Assembly: GCA_003225535.1 (NCBI GenBank)
Contig: QIAL01000394.1
Location: 832-40,916, forward strand
Source of the DNA: Acidobacteriota bacterium
GTDB lineage: Bacteria; Acidobacteriota; Terriglobia; Terriglobales; Acidobacteriaceae
Reading direction: 5' to 3'
Length of the DNA stretch: 40,085 nt
Shown piece by piece: positions 30,998-39,353 of this stretch. Made by a program: the position numbers and the translations under genes. Each line of letters opens with the position of its first letter. Position 1 is the first letter of the stretch. Below the pieces are notes generated by a model. The model was not told the origin of the DNA. It did not search any database and was given only the letters and a program-made list of their open reading frames with translations.

Positions 30998-32542
30998 ATG
31001 ATTACAAATCGTGAATTAACCATGCAGGACTACACGGCGATGTTACGCCGCCGCGCTATGGTCATCCTGATTCCTGCGCTGCTGGCGCCCTTGGCAGGGT
31101 TTCTGATTTCATACGCCTTCCCGGCCAAGTACACCTCGCAGTCCGTGGTCCTGATCGAGGGACAGAAGGTTCCTGAATCGATGGTGCAGCCGGTTGTCTC
31201 CTCGGATTTAACCGCTAGGGTGTCGACTCTGCAGCAACAGGTTCTGGCCGAAAGCAAATTGCGGCCCTTGGTACAGCGGGTTTTCCCAGGGAAGAATCCC
31301 GCCGAAGTCGGGGCGATGATCGACACGATACGGGCGAACATGTCCGTCGAACAGGTGCCATCCGACTTGCTGGCCATCGGCACTTCGAGTAAAGGAAGGA
31401 AGCCGAACGCCAGTCCCTTCCCGGGTTTTTATGTGAAATACACCGCTCCCAACGCACGTGAGGCCCAACTCATCTGTAATGAACTCACCACGTTGTTGGT
31501 GGATGAAAACTCAAAACAGATCGCCGATGCGGCCGCCGGCACATCCGAAGTGCTGAATCGCGGTATCGAAGACGCCAAGAACAACCTCGACGGCATGGAC
31601 GCGAAGCTGGCGGAGTTCAAGAAGCAGTACGTAGGGCAGCTCCCCGGGGACGAAGAGAGCAACCTGAAGATCCTAACCGGGTTAAACTCGCAACTCGAGT
31701 CGAATACCCAAACGTTGAATCGAGCGCAGCAGGACAAGGCATATACCGATTCGATGCTCGCTCAGCAGTTCGCAGCGTGGAAGAGTTCGCAGAATTCCAC
31801 CAACCCTGAGACCCTGCAGAAGCTGCTCTCCGATCTCCACTCACAGCTACTCCAACTCAACTCGAAGTACACCGACGATCATCCCGATGTAATGAAAACC
31901 AAGGCCGACATCGACGGTGTGAAAAAGAAGTTGGCCGATGTCAATAAAGAGTCAGCGGACAGTACGCAGGACAGCAACGAGAAAGGATCGGCGACCGAAC
32001 CGGCCGACATCCGTCAGTTGCGGTTGCAGCTTCACCAGTACGGAGAACTCATCAGCGCCGCGACCCGTGACCAGAAGCGCTTGCAACAGGAGATCTCGCT
32101 CTATCAAGGTCGGATTTCCTTGAGTCCCGCGGTGGAAGAACAATACAAGCAGCTGACTCGCGATTATGACAACGCCCAGAAGACCTACGAAGACCTGCTT
32201 GGGAAAAAGAGCTCTGCCGATCTGACGGTGAAGATGAACAACCAGGCCGTAGGTGAGCGGATGTTTCCACTCAACCCCGCCGACCTTCCCGATAGCCCAA
32301 GCTTTCCTAACCGGCTGTTCTTCGCGCTGGGCGGACTGGGGGCCGGGCTTGCGGTTGGGATGGGAATCTCTCTCCTGCTCGAATTGAAGGACAACTCGAT
32401 CCGTAACGAGCGCGATGCCGAAGCCGTTCTGGAACTGCCCACTCTGATTGCCGTGCCTTGGGTGGGCGTTGCGGCTGCGGATACAAACGGTAAGTTCAAG
32501 TTTTGGCAGCGCAAGAAAACGGTAGATGGGAGTGCGGTGTGA
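30998..32542 (+). CDS. Wzz/GumC-type chain-length determinant (polysaccharide co-polymerase)
   Basis: A 514-residue inner-membrane protein. Two membrane segments flank a large periplasmic region: TM1 at about 21-41 (MVILIPALLAPLAGFLISYA) and TM2 at about 437-458 (LFFALGGLGAGLAVGMGISL), with a Pro-rich motif before TM2 (LPDSPSFPNR). The middle is coiled-coil (about 190-400). It controls chain length and works with the separate tyrosine kinase two genes downstream. The start is uncertain: ATG 30998 follows AAGGA too closely, and ATG 31022 is the alternative. The Wzz domain itself is recognisable (VVLIEGQKVPESMVQPV). Confidence 0.9.
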   Translation: MITNRELTMQDYTAMLRRRAMVILIPALLAPLAGFLISYAFPAKYTSQSVVLIEGQKVPESMVQPVVSSDLTARVSTLQQQVLAESKLRPLVQRVFPGKNPAEVGAMIDTIRANMSVEQVPSDLLAIGTSSKGRKPNASPFPGFYVKYTAPNAREAQLICNELTTLLVDENSKQIADAAAGTSEVLNRGIEDAKNNLDGMDAKLAEFKKQYVGQLPGDEESNLKILTGLNSQLESNTQTLNRAQQDKAYTDSMLAQQFAAWKSSQNSTNPETLQKLLSDLHSQLLQLNSKYTDDHPDVMKTKADIDGVKKKLADVNKESADSTQDSNEKGSATEPADIRQLRLQLHQYGELISAATRDQKRLQQEISLYQGRISLSPAVEEQYKQLTRDYDNAQKTYEDLLGKKSSADLTVKMNNQAVGERMFPLNPADLPDSPSFPNRLFFALGGLGAGLAVGMGISLLLELKDNSIRNERDAEAVLELPTLIAVPWVGVAAADTNGKFKFWQRKKTVDGSAV

Positions 32543-32574
32543 GAGCGTAAGCATCAGCGCCTCCGGGAAATATC

Positions 32575-33546
32575 ATGTACAAAGAGTTTTACGGACTACG
32601 AGCGAACCCGTTCAACGTTAATCCCGACCCGCGTTATCTGTTTCTAACGCGGCACACGGAGGAAGCGTTGGCCTGCCTGACGTACGGCATACAAAGCCGC
32701 AAAGGCTTCGTGCTGTTGACTGGCGAAGTGGGAACAGGGAAGACCACTCTGATCAATAAGCTTCTTGAGTGGTTACGACTTCAACAGGTGGCAACGGCGT
32801 TCATCTTCAATTCACGGCTGAACGTGCCTCAGTTCCTCGATTACATGATGGCCGATTTCGGAATTCCGTGCGATTCCCGGGCCAAAAGCCAGGTCCTGCT
32901 GCGGCTCTATAACTGGCTGCTCGACCGTTATCGGGCAGGAGAGACGGCGGTACTCATCGTGGATGAGGCGCAAAACCTCTCCGATGAAGTGTTGGAAGAG
33001 ATTCGCATGCTCACGAACCTGGAGACATTTACCGAGAAACTGCTCCAGATTGTGCTCGTGGGCCAGCCTGAGCTGGAGCAAAAATTGAAGCAGCCGCAAC
33101 TCCGGCAGCTTCGACAGCGTCTAACGCTCCGCGCAAAGACCCATCCTTTGACTCTCGACGAGACCAAAGCTTATGTCCAGCAGAGATTGCGGATCGCGGG
33201 CTCAAACGGGCAACAGATTTTTACTCCGGAGTCTTTGCTATCGATCCACCGCTACTCGACCGGCATTCCTCGCGTCATCAACCTGCTTTGCGAGCATTGC
33301 CTGGTCAGTGCGTTCGTGGATCAGCAAAAGTTGATCGAGCCCGGGGTGGTAGATGCGGTGGCGCGCGATTTCGATCTGGGCGACAACACTTCGTCGGGTG
33401 CAATGACGATGCCACCGCCCAGCAGCAATGGAAACAAGTTCGACTTAGTGGATGCGTTGCGTTCTCTGGCTACTCTGGCCGACCGGTTACGCCAGGAAGA
33501 AAAAGAGACCTCCCCAGTGAAAGGAAACTATGAGCCGAATTCATGA
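32575..33546 (+). CDS. AAA ATPase of exosortase/EPS loci (GspA/ExeA-like)
   Basis: A 323-residue ATPase with the start MYKEFYGLRANPFNVNPDP typical of ExeA-like proteins. Walker A is GEVGTGKTT (50-58) and Walker B is VLIVDEAQNL (126-135); sensor segments follow (LVGQPEL, RLTLRAKTHPL, STGIPRVINLLCE). This family is known as the putative secretion ATPase of PEP-CTERM loci and sits between Wzz and tyrosine kinase as here. Its exact role is not known; it may energise assembly of the export machinery. It overlaps the kinase start by 17 nt. Confidence 0.92.
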   Translation: MYKEFYGLRANPFNVNPDPRYLFLTRHTEEALACLTYGIQSRKGFVLLTGEVGTGKTTLINKLLEWLRLQQVATAFIFNSRLNVPQFLDYMMADFGIPCDSRAKSQVLLRLYNWLLDRYRAGETAVLIVDEAQNLSDEVLEEIRMLTNLETFTEKLLQIVLVGQPELEQKLKQPQLRQLRQRLTLRAKTHPLTLDETKAYVQQRLRIAGSNGQQIFTPESLLSIHRYSTGIPRVINLLCEHCLVSAFVDQQKLIEPGVVDAVARDFDLGDNTSSGAMTMPPPSSNGNKFDLVDALRSLATLADRLRQEEKETSPVKGNYEPNS

Positions 33547-34636
33547 AGCGCTGAAGAAAGCAGAACAAGAGCGGGCCAGTACCCAAGGGGAGCGAGTTCC
33601 GTCCAGTTACGCGACAACTCCGGTGGCCGACGTCCCTGGTTATGACGACATCGAGGTAAATCGGGTTCCTCCCAGTTTAGGGATGCCGGAGCTTGGAGGC
33701 CCCTCTAGCCTGGAAATGCTGCTGGGCCGCTGTCCGCAGCCCGGTTGGAATCCGGATCTCCAAACTATGCTGTTCATGAACGGCAACGACAGCGCGAAGG
33801 GAACCGAGGAGTACCGCACCCTGAGGTCGCGGTTGTACCACATACGGGAGAAGATGCCGCTCAAGAAACTGCTGGTGACCAGCGCTCTTCCCAAGGAAGG
33901 CAAATCGTTCACTTCGGCAAATCTCGCGCAAGTGATGGTCCGGCAGCATGGCCGCCGGGCATTGCTGATTGATGCCGATTTGCGCGGACCGCGCTTGCAC
34001 CAGATGCTGGGCGCGCCTAAGGGTCCCGGCCTTGCAGAGTACCTATTGGGAAAGGCCGATGAAGCTTCGGTGATTCAACGCGGGCCCATGGAGGGACTGT
34101 TCTTCATGGCGAGCGGTGAGTCTATTGAGGATCCCGCGGAGATGGTTGCGAGCAGCAGGCTGAAAGTGCTCTTGCAGCGTATCGAACCGGTGTTTGACTG
34201 GATCATCATTGATTCGCCCCCGGCAATCCCGGTTTCTGATGCCAGCGTCCTGGCCAAAGCCTGTGACGGTGTGCTGATGGTCGTACGTTCCAACTCGACA
34301 CCTTCCGACGTAGCGCGCAAAGCCCGCATGGAATTCCCCGACCAGATGCTGGTAGGCGTTGTGCTGAACGGGACCGACCGTGACGAAGCTGAATACGCCC
34401 GCTACTACTACGAGTCATACGAGAAAAAACCGGCTCTTCCGAGTGTATTACCCGCTTCGCGCTCTTGTGCTGCTGGCGGTAGAGGCCCTGATTGTCTGGT
34501 TGTCGTTTGTCGTGGCGACCACCCTTCAGAACCAGGAGAACTGGTGGCTTCTGCTGAACGTGGAGGGTGGGTACGTCAAGATTCTGGGCGTGACAGCAAT
34601 CGTGCTCTTGATTTCGCACTGGCTCGACCTGTATGA
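33530..34636 (+). CDS. BY-type tyrosine kinase (CpsD/CapB-like) with out-of-frame tail
   Basis: Cytoplasmic autokinase that controls Wzz-driven polymerisation. Walker A is TSALPKEGKS (117-126), Walker A' LLIDADLRG (145-153), Walker B IIIDSPP (225-231), and a tyrosine cluster lies at 289-297 (YARYYYESY). An AAC-EGKS start as in other kinases is preceded by AAGGA. The normal protein would end near residue 300; the last ~68 residues (from about 34430) read through the next gene in another frame and are not family-like. Either a real long overlap exists, or an indel or frameshift at the six-A run (34424-34429) changed the end. Sequence up to residue 300 is secure. Confidence 0.88.
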   Translation: MSRIHEALKKAEQERASTQGERVPSSYATTPVADVPGYDDIEVNRVPPSLGMPELGGPSSLEMLLGRCPQPGWNPDLQTMLFMNGNDSAKGTEEYRTLRSRLYHIREKMPLKKLLVTSALPKEGKSFTSANLAQVMVRQHGRRALLIDADLRGPRLHQMLGAPKGPGLAEYLLGKADEASVIQRGPMEGLFFMASGESIEDPAEMVASSRLKVLLQRIEPVFDWIIIDSPPAIPVSDASVLAKACDGVLMVVRSNSTPSDVARKARMEFPDQMLVGVVLNGTDRDEAEYARYYYESYEKKPALPSVLPASRSCAAGGRGPDCLVVVCRGDHPSEPGELVASAERGGWVRQDSGRDSNRALDFALARPV

Positions 34637-35798
34637 CACGTCGATGCTGGGGGCCAAATGGGACCAACTCTTCCGCATTTTACTGGTATTGGGCTTTGTC
34701 GCCCTCGGTCTCTCCGCCGTCGGAGTCTTGTTTCCCCAGTTCCTTCCGGGCAATGGATCGCTGCGGACCGGAATCATCATCCTGATGTTCACCCTCTTCT
34801 TATGGCGTTTCGCGTACTCGTGGATCGTACATCAGCCCTATTTCCGCCAGAGAGTGTACGTACTGGGAACGGGAGCACGCGCGCAGCGACTGCTGAACGG
34901 TTTGCGGCAACAAAGCGGACAGGGGATCGAAGTCGTAGGCTGGACGGGGAATGTTGAAGGAGAACTCACGCGAGAGTCCGTAGCGATGCACTTGACTTTG
35001 CTTGCCCAGGAAGGAGGTGTGCATCGCGTAATTGTAGCCATGCCCGATCGTCGCGGCACACTTCCAGTGGAAGAATTGCTGGATCTTCGCTTGAAGGGTG
35101 TGAAGGTGGAGGAAGCCACATCGTGGCTGGAGAAGATTACCGGAAAAATCGAGGTCGACCAGCTGTATCCGAGCTGGCTGATCTTCGCCGAAGGGTTTCG
35201 CTTTAGCACCTTCAACCGCCTGATTCGCCGAGCCCTCAACTTCACCGCTGCGCTGGTTGGCCTCGTCTTTGCATTACCAGTTCTCCCGTTGGTCGCTCTC
35301 GCCGTGAAGTTGAGCTCTCCAGGCCCAATTCTCTACCACCAGAAACGCGTCGGGCGCGGAGGAGTCGTCTTCTATTGCTATAAATTCCGCACGATGCGCG
35401 AGGATGCCGAGGCTGATACCGGCGCTACGTGGGCCACTGATAACGATCCGCGGATTACAAAGGTGGGCAAATTCCTGCGATCGTCGCGCCTGGATGAGAT
35501 TCCACAGTTGTGGTGCGTGCTGAAGGGAGATATGCACTTCGTGGGGCCTCGTCCCGAGCGGCCGGAATTTGTGGAGTCACTCAGCAGGGACATTCCGTAC
35601 TACGGCGTGCGGCACACGGTGCGACCCGGGATTACCGGCTGGGCTCAGGTTCAATACAAATATGGCAACACCGTGGAGGATGCCCGCGAAAAGCTGCAGT
35701 ACGACCTTTTCTACATCAAGAATGCCTCCGTGGGCTTGGACTTCTGGATTGTCTTTCAAACGATCAAAATCGTTCTGCTGGGGCGGGGCGCGAAATGA
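34380..35798 (+). CDS. Polyprenyl-phosphate sugar phosphotransferase (EPS initiating enzyme)
   Basis: Transfers the first sugar phosphate to undecaprenyl phosphate at the inner membrane. Four N-terminal membrane segments (about 27-145 of 472), a CoA-binding-like domain (RVYVLGTGARAQRLL), a fifth membrane segment near 285, and the C-terminal catalytic domain (GPILYHQKRVGRGG, YKFRTMREDAE, SRLDEIPQLWCVLKGDM, VGPRPERPEFV). The family N-terminus begins right at RLFRVYYPLRALVLL, but no ATG stands there; candidate starts are GTG 34380 (inside the kinase gene, weak site) or GTG 34443. The stop overlaps a 35-codon ORF as ATGA. Confidence 0.9.
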   Translation: MTKLNTPATTTSHTRKNRLFRVYYPLRALVLLAVEALIVWLSFVVATTLQNQENWWLLLNVEGGYVKILGVTAIVLLISHWLDLYDTSMLGAKWDQLFRILLVLGFVALGLSAVGVLFPQFLPGNGSLRTGIIILMFTLFLWRFAYSWIVHQPYFRQRVYVLGTGARAQRLLNGLRQQSGQGIEVVGWTGNVEGELTRESVAMHLTLLAQEGGVHRVIVAMPDRRGTLPVEELLDLRLKGVKVEEATSWLEKITGKIEVDQLYPSWLIFAEGFRFSTFNRLIRRALNFTAALVGLVFALPVLPLVALAVKLSSPGPILYHQKRVGRGGVVFYCYKFRTMREDAEADTGATWATDNDPRITKVGKFLRSSRLDEIPQLWCVLKGDMHFVGPRPERPEFVESLSRDIPYYGVRHTVRPGITGWAQVQYKYGNTVEDAREKLQYDLFYIKNASVGLDFWIVFQTIKIVLLGRGAK

Positions 35799-35902
35799 TA
35801 CTTCGAATCATGGACGCGTGCGAGAGTCGAATCGGAGCGGAACCGGATCACCAGATCAGCAGCGTGCCTTTCGTAGCGCGAAGAACGGCAGAAGTTATAT
35901 GA
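35795..35902 (+). CDS. 35-codon ORF bridging sugar transferase and glycosyltransferase genes
   Basis: Begins in an ATGA overlap with the sugar transferase stop and ends in an ATGA overlap with the next glycosyltransferase start, exactly filling the 100-bp gap. Product starts MILRIMDACESRIGAEPDHQ and ends FVARRTAEVI; no hydrophobic segment or known motif. It may be a real small protein or a translated leader that couples the two genes, since no strong ribosome site is seen before the downstream ATG. Confidence 0.4.
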   Translation: MILRIMDACESRIGAEPDHQISSVPFVARRTAEVI

Positions 35903-37023
35903 GGTATTTGTTCTGGCTGGCAGCTGCTCTCATTGCCTATACGTACTTGGGATATGCCTGCTGGCTGCGCGTACGGATGCTTTGGCGTTCAAGGCCAATT
36001 CAGCGCGGATTGGCCACACCCTTGGTGTCGATTGCCATGGTTGTGCGCAATGAGGAGCAGGTTCTGGAGACCAAGCTGCGGAATTTGATGGAACTCGACT
36101 ACCCTGCGGATCGATGCCAGATCGTCGTGGTCTCGGACGGGTCAACCGATCAAACGGAGAGCATCCTCCGGGCCTACGGGAGCGATGCGCGAATCCATAT
36201 CGTGTTGAACCAGTTAGCGCAAGGCAAAGCGGGTGGGTTGAACGATGCGATCGATGTGGCCCAGGGAGAAATTGTGGTGTTCACGGACGCGCGCCAGATC
36301 ATTGAACCGCAGGCTGTGCGTCTGTTGGCGGAAAATTTTGCCGATCCTGCAGTGGGGTGTGTGAGCGGGGAACTGATGCTGGGCGATGCTGGTCAAACAG
36401 AGAGCACGCAGGGATTGAGTCTTTACTGGCGTATCGAGAAGGTGGTTCGGAAACTGGAGGCTGCGTCAGGCTCGGTCGTCGGAGCAACCGGGGCTCTCTA
36501 CGCAGTTCGGCGAGAACTGCTGACACGAGTTCCGCCGGGAACTATTTTGGACGATGTCTATCTTCCGATGCAGGTTGTGCGCCAGGGCAAGCGGGTGGTT
36601 TTAGACGAACGAGCGAGGGCCTGGGACCATCCAGACCTGGGGACCGAACGGGAGTTCTCGCGCAAAGTCCGCACTCTGAGCGGCAACTATCAGTTACTGC
36701 AACTGGCGCCCTGGTTGTTGAGTGGCACCAACCCGATCCGATTTGAATTTGTGAGTCACAAGCTATTGCGACTCGCTGTTCCGTTCGCGTTGGTGGTTTT
36801 GCTTGCGGCGTCGTTTGCGATCCGTGCTCCGTTTTACCGCGTAGCTCTTATTCTGCAACTCGTTTTCTATTCACTAAGCGTGCTGGCAATCGGACGGTGG
36901 ATAAAAGGAGGAATCCTGGCGCGTGTGGCCGATGCGGCCGGCACTTTCGTGCTGTTGAATGGTGCTGCAGTTGTGGCCCTGGCGAACTTTGTGGGCGGGA
37001 GACGAGCGGCATGGACCCGGTAA
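35899..37023 (+). CDS. Family 2 glycosyltransferase, membrane-bound
   Basis: A 374-residue processive-type GT2. An N-terminal membrane segment (about 1-20) is followed by the GT-A domain with SIAMVVRNEEQ, the donor motif VVSDGSTDQT, the metal motif VFTDARQ, the acceptor region GATGALYAVRRE with DDVYLP, and C-terminal membrane segments (about 290-370). It likely adds a sugar to the lipid-linked repeat on the cytoplasmic face. QxxRW is not obvious (EREFSRKVRTLSGNYQ instead). The ATG at 35899 follows directly on the small ORF; the upstream open frame to 35569 is a shadow of the previous gene. Confidence 0.92.
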   Translation: MRYLFWLAAALIAYTYLGYACWLRVRMLWRSRPIQRGLATPLVSIAMVVRNEEQVLETKLRNLMELDYPADRCQIVVVSDGSTDQTESILRAYGSDARIHIVLNQLAQGKAGGLNDAIDVAQGEIVVFTDARQIIEPQAVRLLAENFADPAVGCVSGELMLGDAGQTESTQGLSLYWRIEKVVRKLEAASGSVVGATGALYAVRRELLTRVPPGTILDDVYLPMQVVRQGKRVVLDERARAWDHPDLGTEREFSRKVRTLSGNYQLLQLAPWLLSGTNPIRFEFVSHKLLRLAVPFALVVLLAASFAIRAPFYRVALILQLVFYSLSVLAIGRWIKGGILARVADAAGTFVLLNGAAVVALANFVGGRRAAWTR

Positions 37024-37072
37024 GCAGCAAGTTCGAGACCGGCAAGAAGGTGATTTGCAAGAGCGCAAATTC

Positions 37073-38431
37073 ATGAACACTCAGAGTCAATGGGCGAAGG
37101 ATAAAGACGGATCCACCGGTTGGATGGCGGCGCGAACTCAAGCTGTCGCAAAACTGGGACGCCGCCCGTTTGTCTATGGCGCGCTTGTCACATTTTCGGT
37201 TCTCTACTACTACCGGCCCGAGGATTTCGTTCCCGGACTGAGTTACATTCCGATGGCGCGGATCGCCGGGGTAATCGGAGCCGTGGCGCTCGCCTTCGGA
37301 ATGATGAGTGGCGGGAGGGCAAAGGTGCCACAGGTAGTGAAGATACTGTGGTTGCTGCTCTTGCAAATGGCATTGTGCGTGCCGTTAGCGCTATGGCCAG
37401 GCGGGGCATTTTCGAGGGTGTTTGACAATTATGCCAAAGGCGTCATCGTGGCCATGCTGATCAGCATGGCTGTCGTCACGACGTGGGAACTCCGAAAACT
37501 GCTCTGGATTCAAGTGAGTGCGGTGGCGCTGGTAACCGTGGCTTCCATCCTGCTTGATCATTTCAGAGATGGCCGGCTACAGGGAATCCAGAAAAGCATT
37601 CTTCAGAACCCTAACGACCTGGCGATCAACATCGCCATCAGCTTTCCGATAGGGTTGGCGTTCATGTTGCATGCGCGGGGTTTCAGGAAAGTGCTCTGGG
37701 GAATTGCGTTGGTGTTTATGGCGCTCGGCGTAGTTCTGACCTATTCGCGAAGCGGGTTACTGGCGCTTATTCTCAGTCTTGCAATTTGTGTGTGGGAATA
37801 TGGAATCAAGGGAAAGCGGCGTTCCATTGTGGTGGTCACAGTCGTGGCGTTGGTTATCGGCCTAGGCGCAGCGTTGTCGACCGCGCACTACCGGGCGCGC
37901 GTCGAGAGTATTTTCCTCGGGAATATTGAAGGGTCAGGGGACAAGGGCTCCCTGGACGCGAGGAAGGCTCTGTTGAAAAAGAGCATTCTGATTGCGGTGA
38001 AACATCCTTTGGTTGGCGTGGGTCCGGGCTGCTTCCTGCTAGTGGACCAAGGATGGGTCGTGGCCCACAATAGTTATACAGAACTCGCCGCCGAAGCCGG
38101 TTTCCCCGCTCTTTTCCTTTTCCTGTGGGCAGTCGGAGCATCGTTGAAGAACATTGCGCAAGCGCGAAAGTCGACACACTATAAGGAAGATTCGGAGTTT
38201 AGACTCTTCACGCAAGCCTTGTGGGCGGGCATCCTGGCATATCTCGCGGGAGCATGTTTCGCTTCCACAGAATACACCTTGTATCCGTATTTCATGATGG
38301 CCTATACCTGCGCGATGGTGCGGATCAGCAACCAGCCGCTTACGGACCCGGTGCAGGGTGGTGAACAACGACGCCTCAATCGAGCAATTTATGATCGAAT
38401 CCCTCAACCACAACTCATTTCAGGTCGCTGA
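37073..38431 (+). CDS. O-antigen ligase/polymerase-like membrane protein (Wzy/WaaL type)
   Basis: A 452-residue membrane protein with about ten hydrophobic segments. The O-antigen-ligase family region is around 200-350: GVVLTYSRSGLLALILSLAI followed by a large outer loop with ARKALLKKSILIAVKHPLVGVGPGCF and AHNSYTELAAEAGF, where the H-x-S-Y-T motif matches the conserved loop histidine of the family. In EPS loci such proteins polymerise repeat units in the periplasm. It begins 49 bp after the glycosyltransferase stop and overlaps the methyltransferase start. No strong ribosome site is seen at 37073. Confidence 0.88.
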   Translation: MNTQSQWAKDKDGSTGWMAARTQAVAKLGRRPFVYGALVTFSVLYYYRPEDFVPGLSYIPMARIAGVIGAVALAFGMMSGGRAKVPQVVKILWLLLLQMALCVPLALWPGGAFSRVFDNYAKGVIVAMLISMAVVTTWELRKLLWIQVSAVALVTVASILLDHFRDGRLQGIQKSILQNPNDLAINIAISFPIGLAFMLHARGFRKVLWGIALVFMALGVVLTYSRSGLLALILSLAICVWEYGIKGKRRSIVVVTVVALVIGLGAALSTAHYRARVESIFLGNIEGSGDKGSLDARKALLKKSILIAVKHPLVGVGPGCFLLVDQGWVVAHNSYTELAAEAGFPALFLFLWAVGASLKNIAQARKSTHYKEDSEFRLFTQALWAGILAYLAGACFASTEYTLYPYFMMAYTCAMVRISNQPLTDPVQGGEQRRLNRAIYDRIPQPQLISGR

Positions 38432-39353
38432 CGAAGTGTTGGCAGTACTCCTTTGTCTCTCGTGTCGGGGGCGATTGGACCAACGGGATGGCGAGTTGGT
38501 GTGTGCCGAATGCGGCCGCAAGTATCCCTGCGTCAACGGCGTCATTCGTTTTGTGGAGGCGCAACGGTACGCTGGCAGCTTTGGTTTTCAATGGCACGTG
38601 CACGCCCGAACGCAATTGGACACGAAGGAGAGCGATCGTTCTGAGCGAGCTTTCCGGAGGCGCACCGGCTTCCGTCCGGACGACCTCGCGGGAAAACTCG
38701 TGCTCGACGTGGGATGCGGTATGGGTCGTTTTGCAGACGTCGCCACGCGCTGGGGAGCACACGTGGTAGGTGTAGACCTAAGCCTGGCTGCTGAGGTCGC
38801 GGCTCGCAATCTGGCAGATCGGAATGCGACGATATTTCAGGCAGATGTTTTCCAGCTTCCGTTTGCTCCGGAGAGTTTTGATTTTATGATGCTGCCGGGG
38901 CTGCTGAAGCCGGGTGGCCGAATCGCGATCTGGCTCTACAGCGGATACAACAACTGGTACAAAATGAGCGACCTATATCGCAAGGTGACGAGGCGGATGC
39001 CGCCGAAGTTGTTGCACAAGCTGTGCTGGGGTGTGGTGCCGCTCCATGGTATTCATCAGGTGCTGAAGAAAATTCCGCTGGTAGGCCGCCCAGCGAGCGG
39101 CGCGCTGGCGTACATGATCCCGATGGCCCATCACCCGGATCGCGCCTGGCGCATTCTTGACACATTTGATTGGTACTCTCCGTGGTACCAGTCGAAGCAC
39201 ACCTACGAGGAAGTATTTCGCTGGTTTGAGAGTTGCGGGCTCGAGGATCTGCGAGTGATCGAACAGCCCATTGCGGTGCAGGGGAGAAGGCCACTCTACC
39301 CAGAAGTAGGCAGGTTACAGGATGAAAAGGAGATCGGCCAGTGTGTGGAATAG
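38391..39353 (+). CDS. SAM-dependent methyltransferase with zinc ribbon, likely internal deletion
   Basis: The 320-residue product (ATG 38391; a GTG at 38358 would add 11) begins with a zinc ribbon (C22, C25, C38, C41: CLSC and CAEC), then motif I LVLDVGCGMGRFAD (103-116), VVGVDLSL and motif II region ADVFQLPFAPESFDF. Normally FDF is followed by about 18-20 residues with the SIGVLHHTP-type stretch before LKPGG; here FDFMM passes straight to LPGLLKPGG at 165-176. The C-terminal part (DTFDWYSPWYQSKHTYEEV) matches similar EPS-locus methyltransferases. A damaged motif may lower activity. Overlaps the Wzy gene by 41 nt and asnB by 13 nt. Confidence 0.82.
   Translation: MIESLNHNSFQVADEVLAVLLCLSCRGRLDQRDGELVCAECGRKYPCVNGVIRFVEAQRYAGSFGFQWHVHARTQLDTKESDRSERAFRRRTGFRPDDLAGKLVLDVGCGMGRFADVATRWGAHVVGVDLSLAAEVAARNLADRNATIFQADVFQLPFAPESFDFMMLPGLLKPGGRIAIWLYSGYNNWYKMSDLYRKVTRRMPPKLLHKLCWGVVPLHGIHQVLKKIPLVGRPASGALAYMIPMAHHPDRAWRILDTFDWYSPWYQSKHTYEEVFRWFESCGLEDLRVIEQPIAVQGRRPLYPEVGRLQDEKEIGQCVE

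Noticed and set aside
34430-34636. C-terminal 68 residues of the kinase frame as a genuine domain
   Set aside because: The residues are Arg/Gly/Cys-rich and coincide with the well-conserved sugar transferase in another frame, so they are more likely read-through of a shadow frame.
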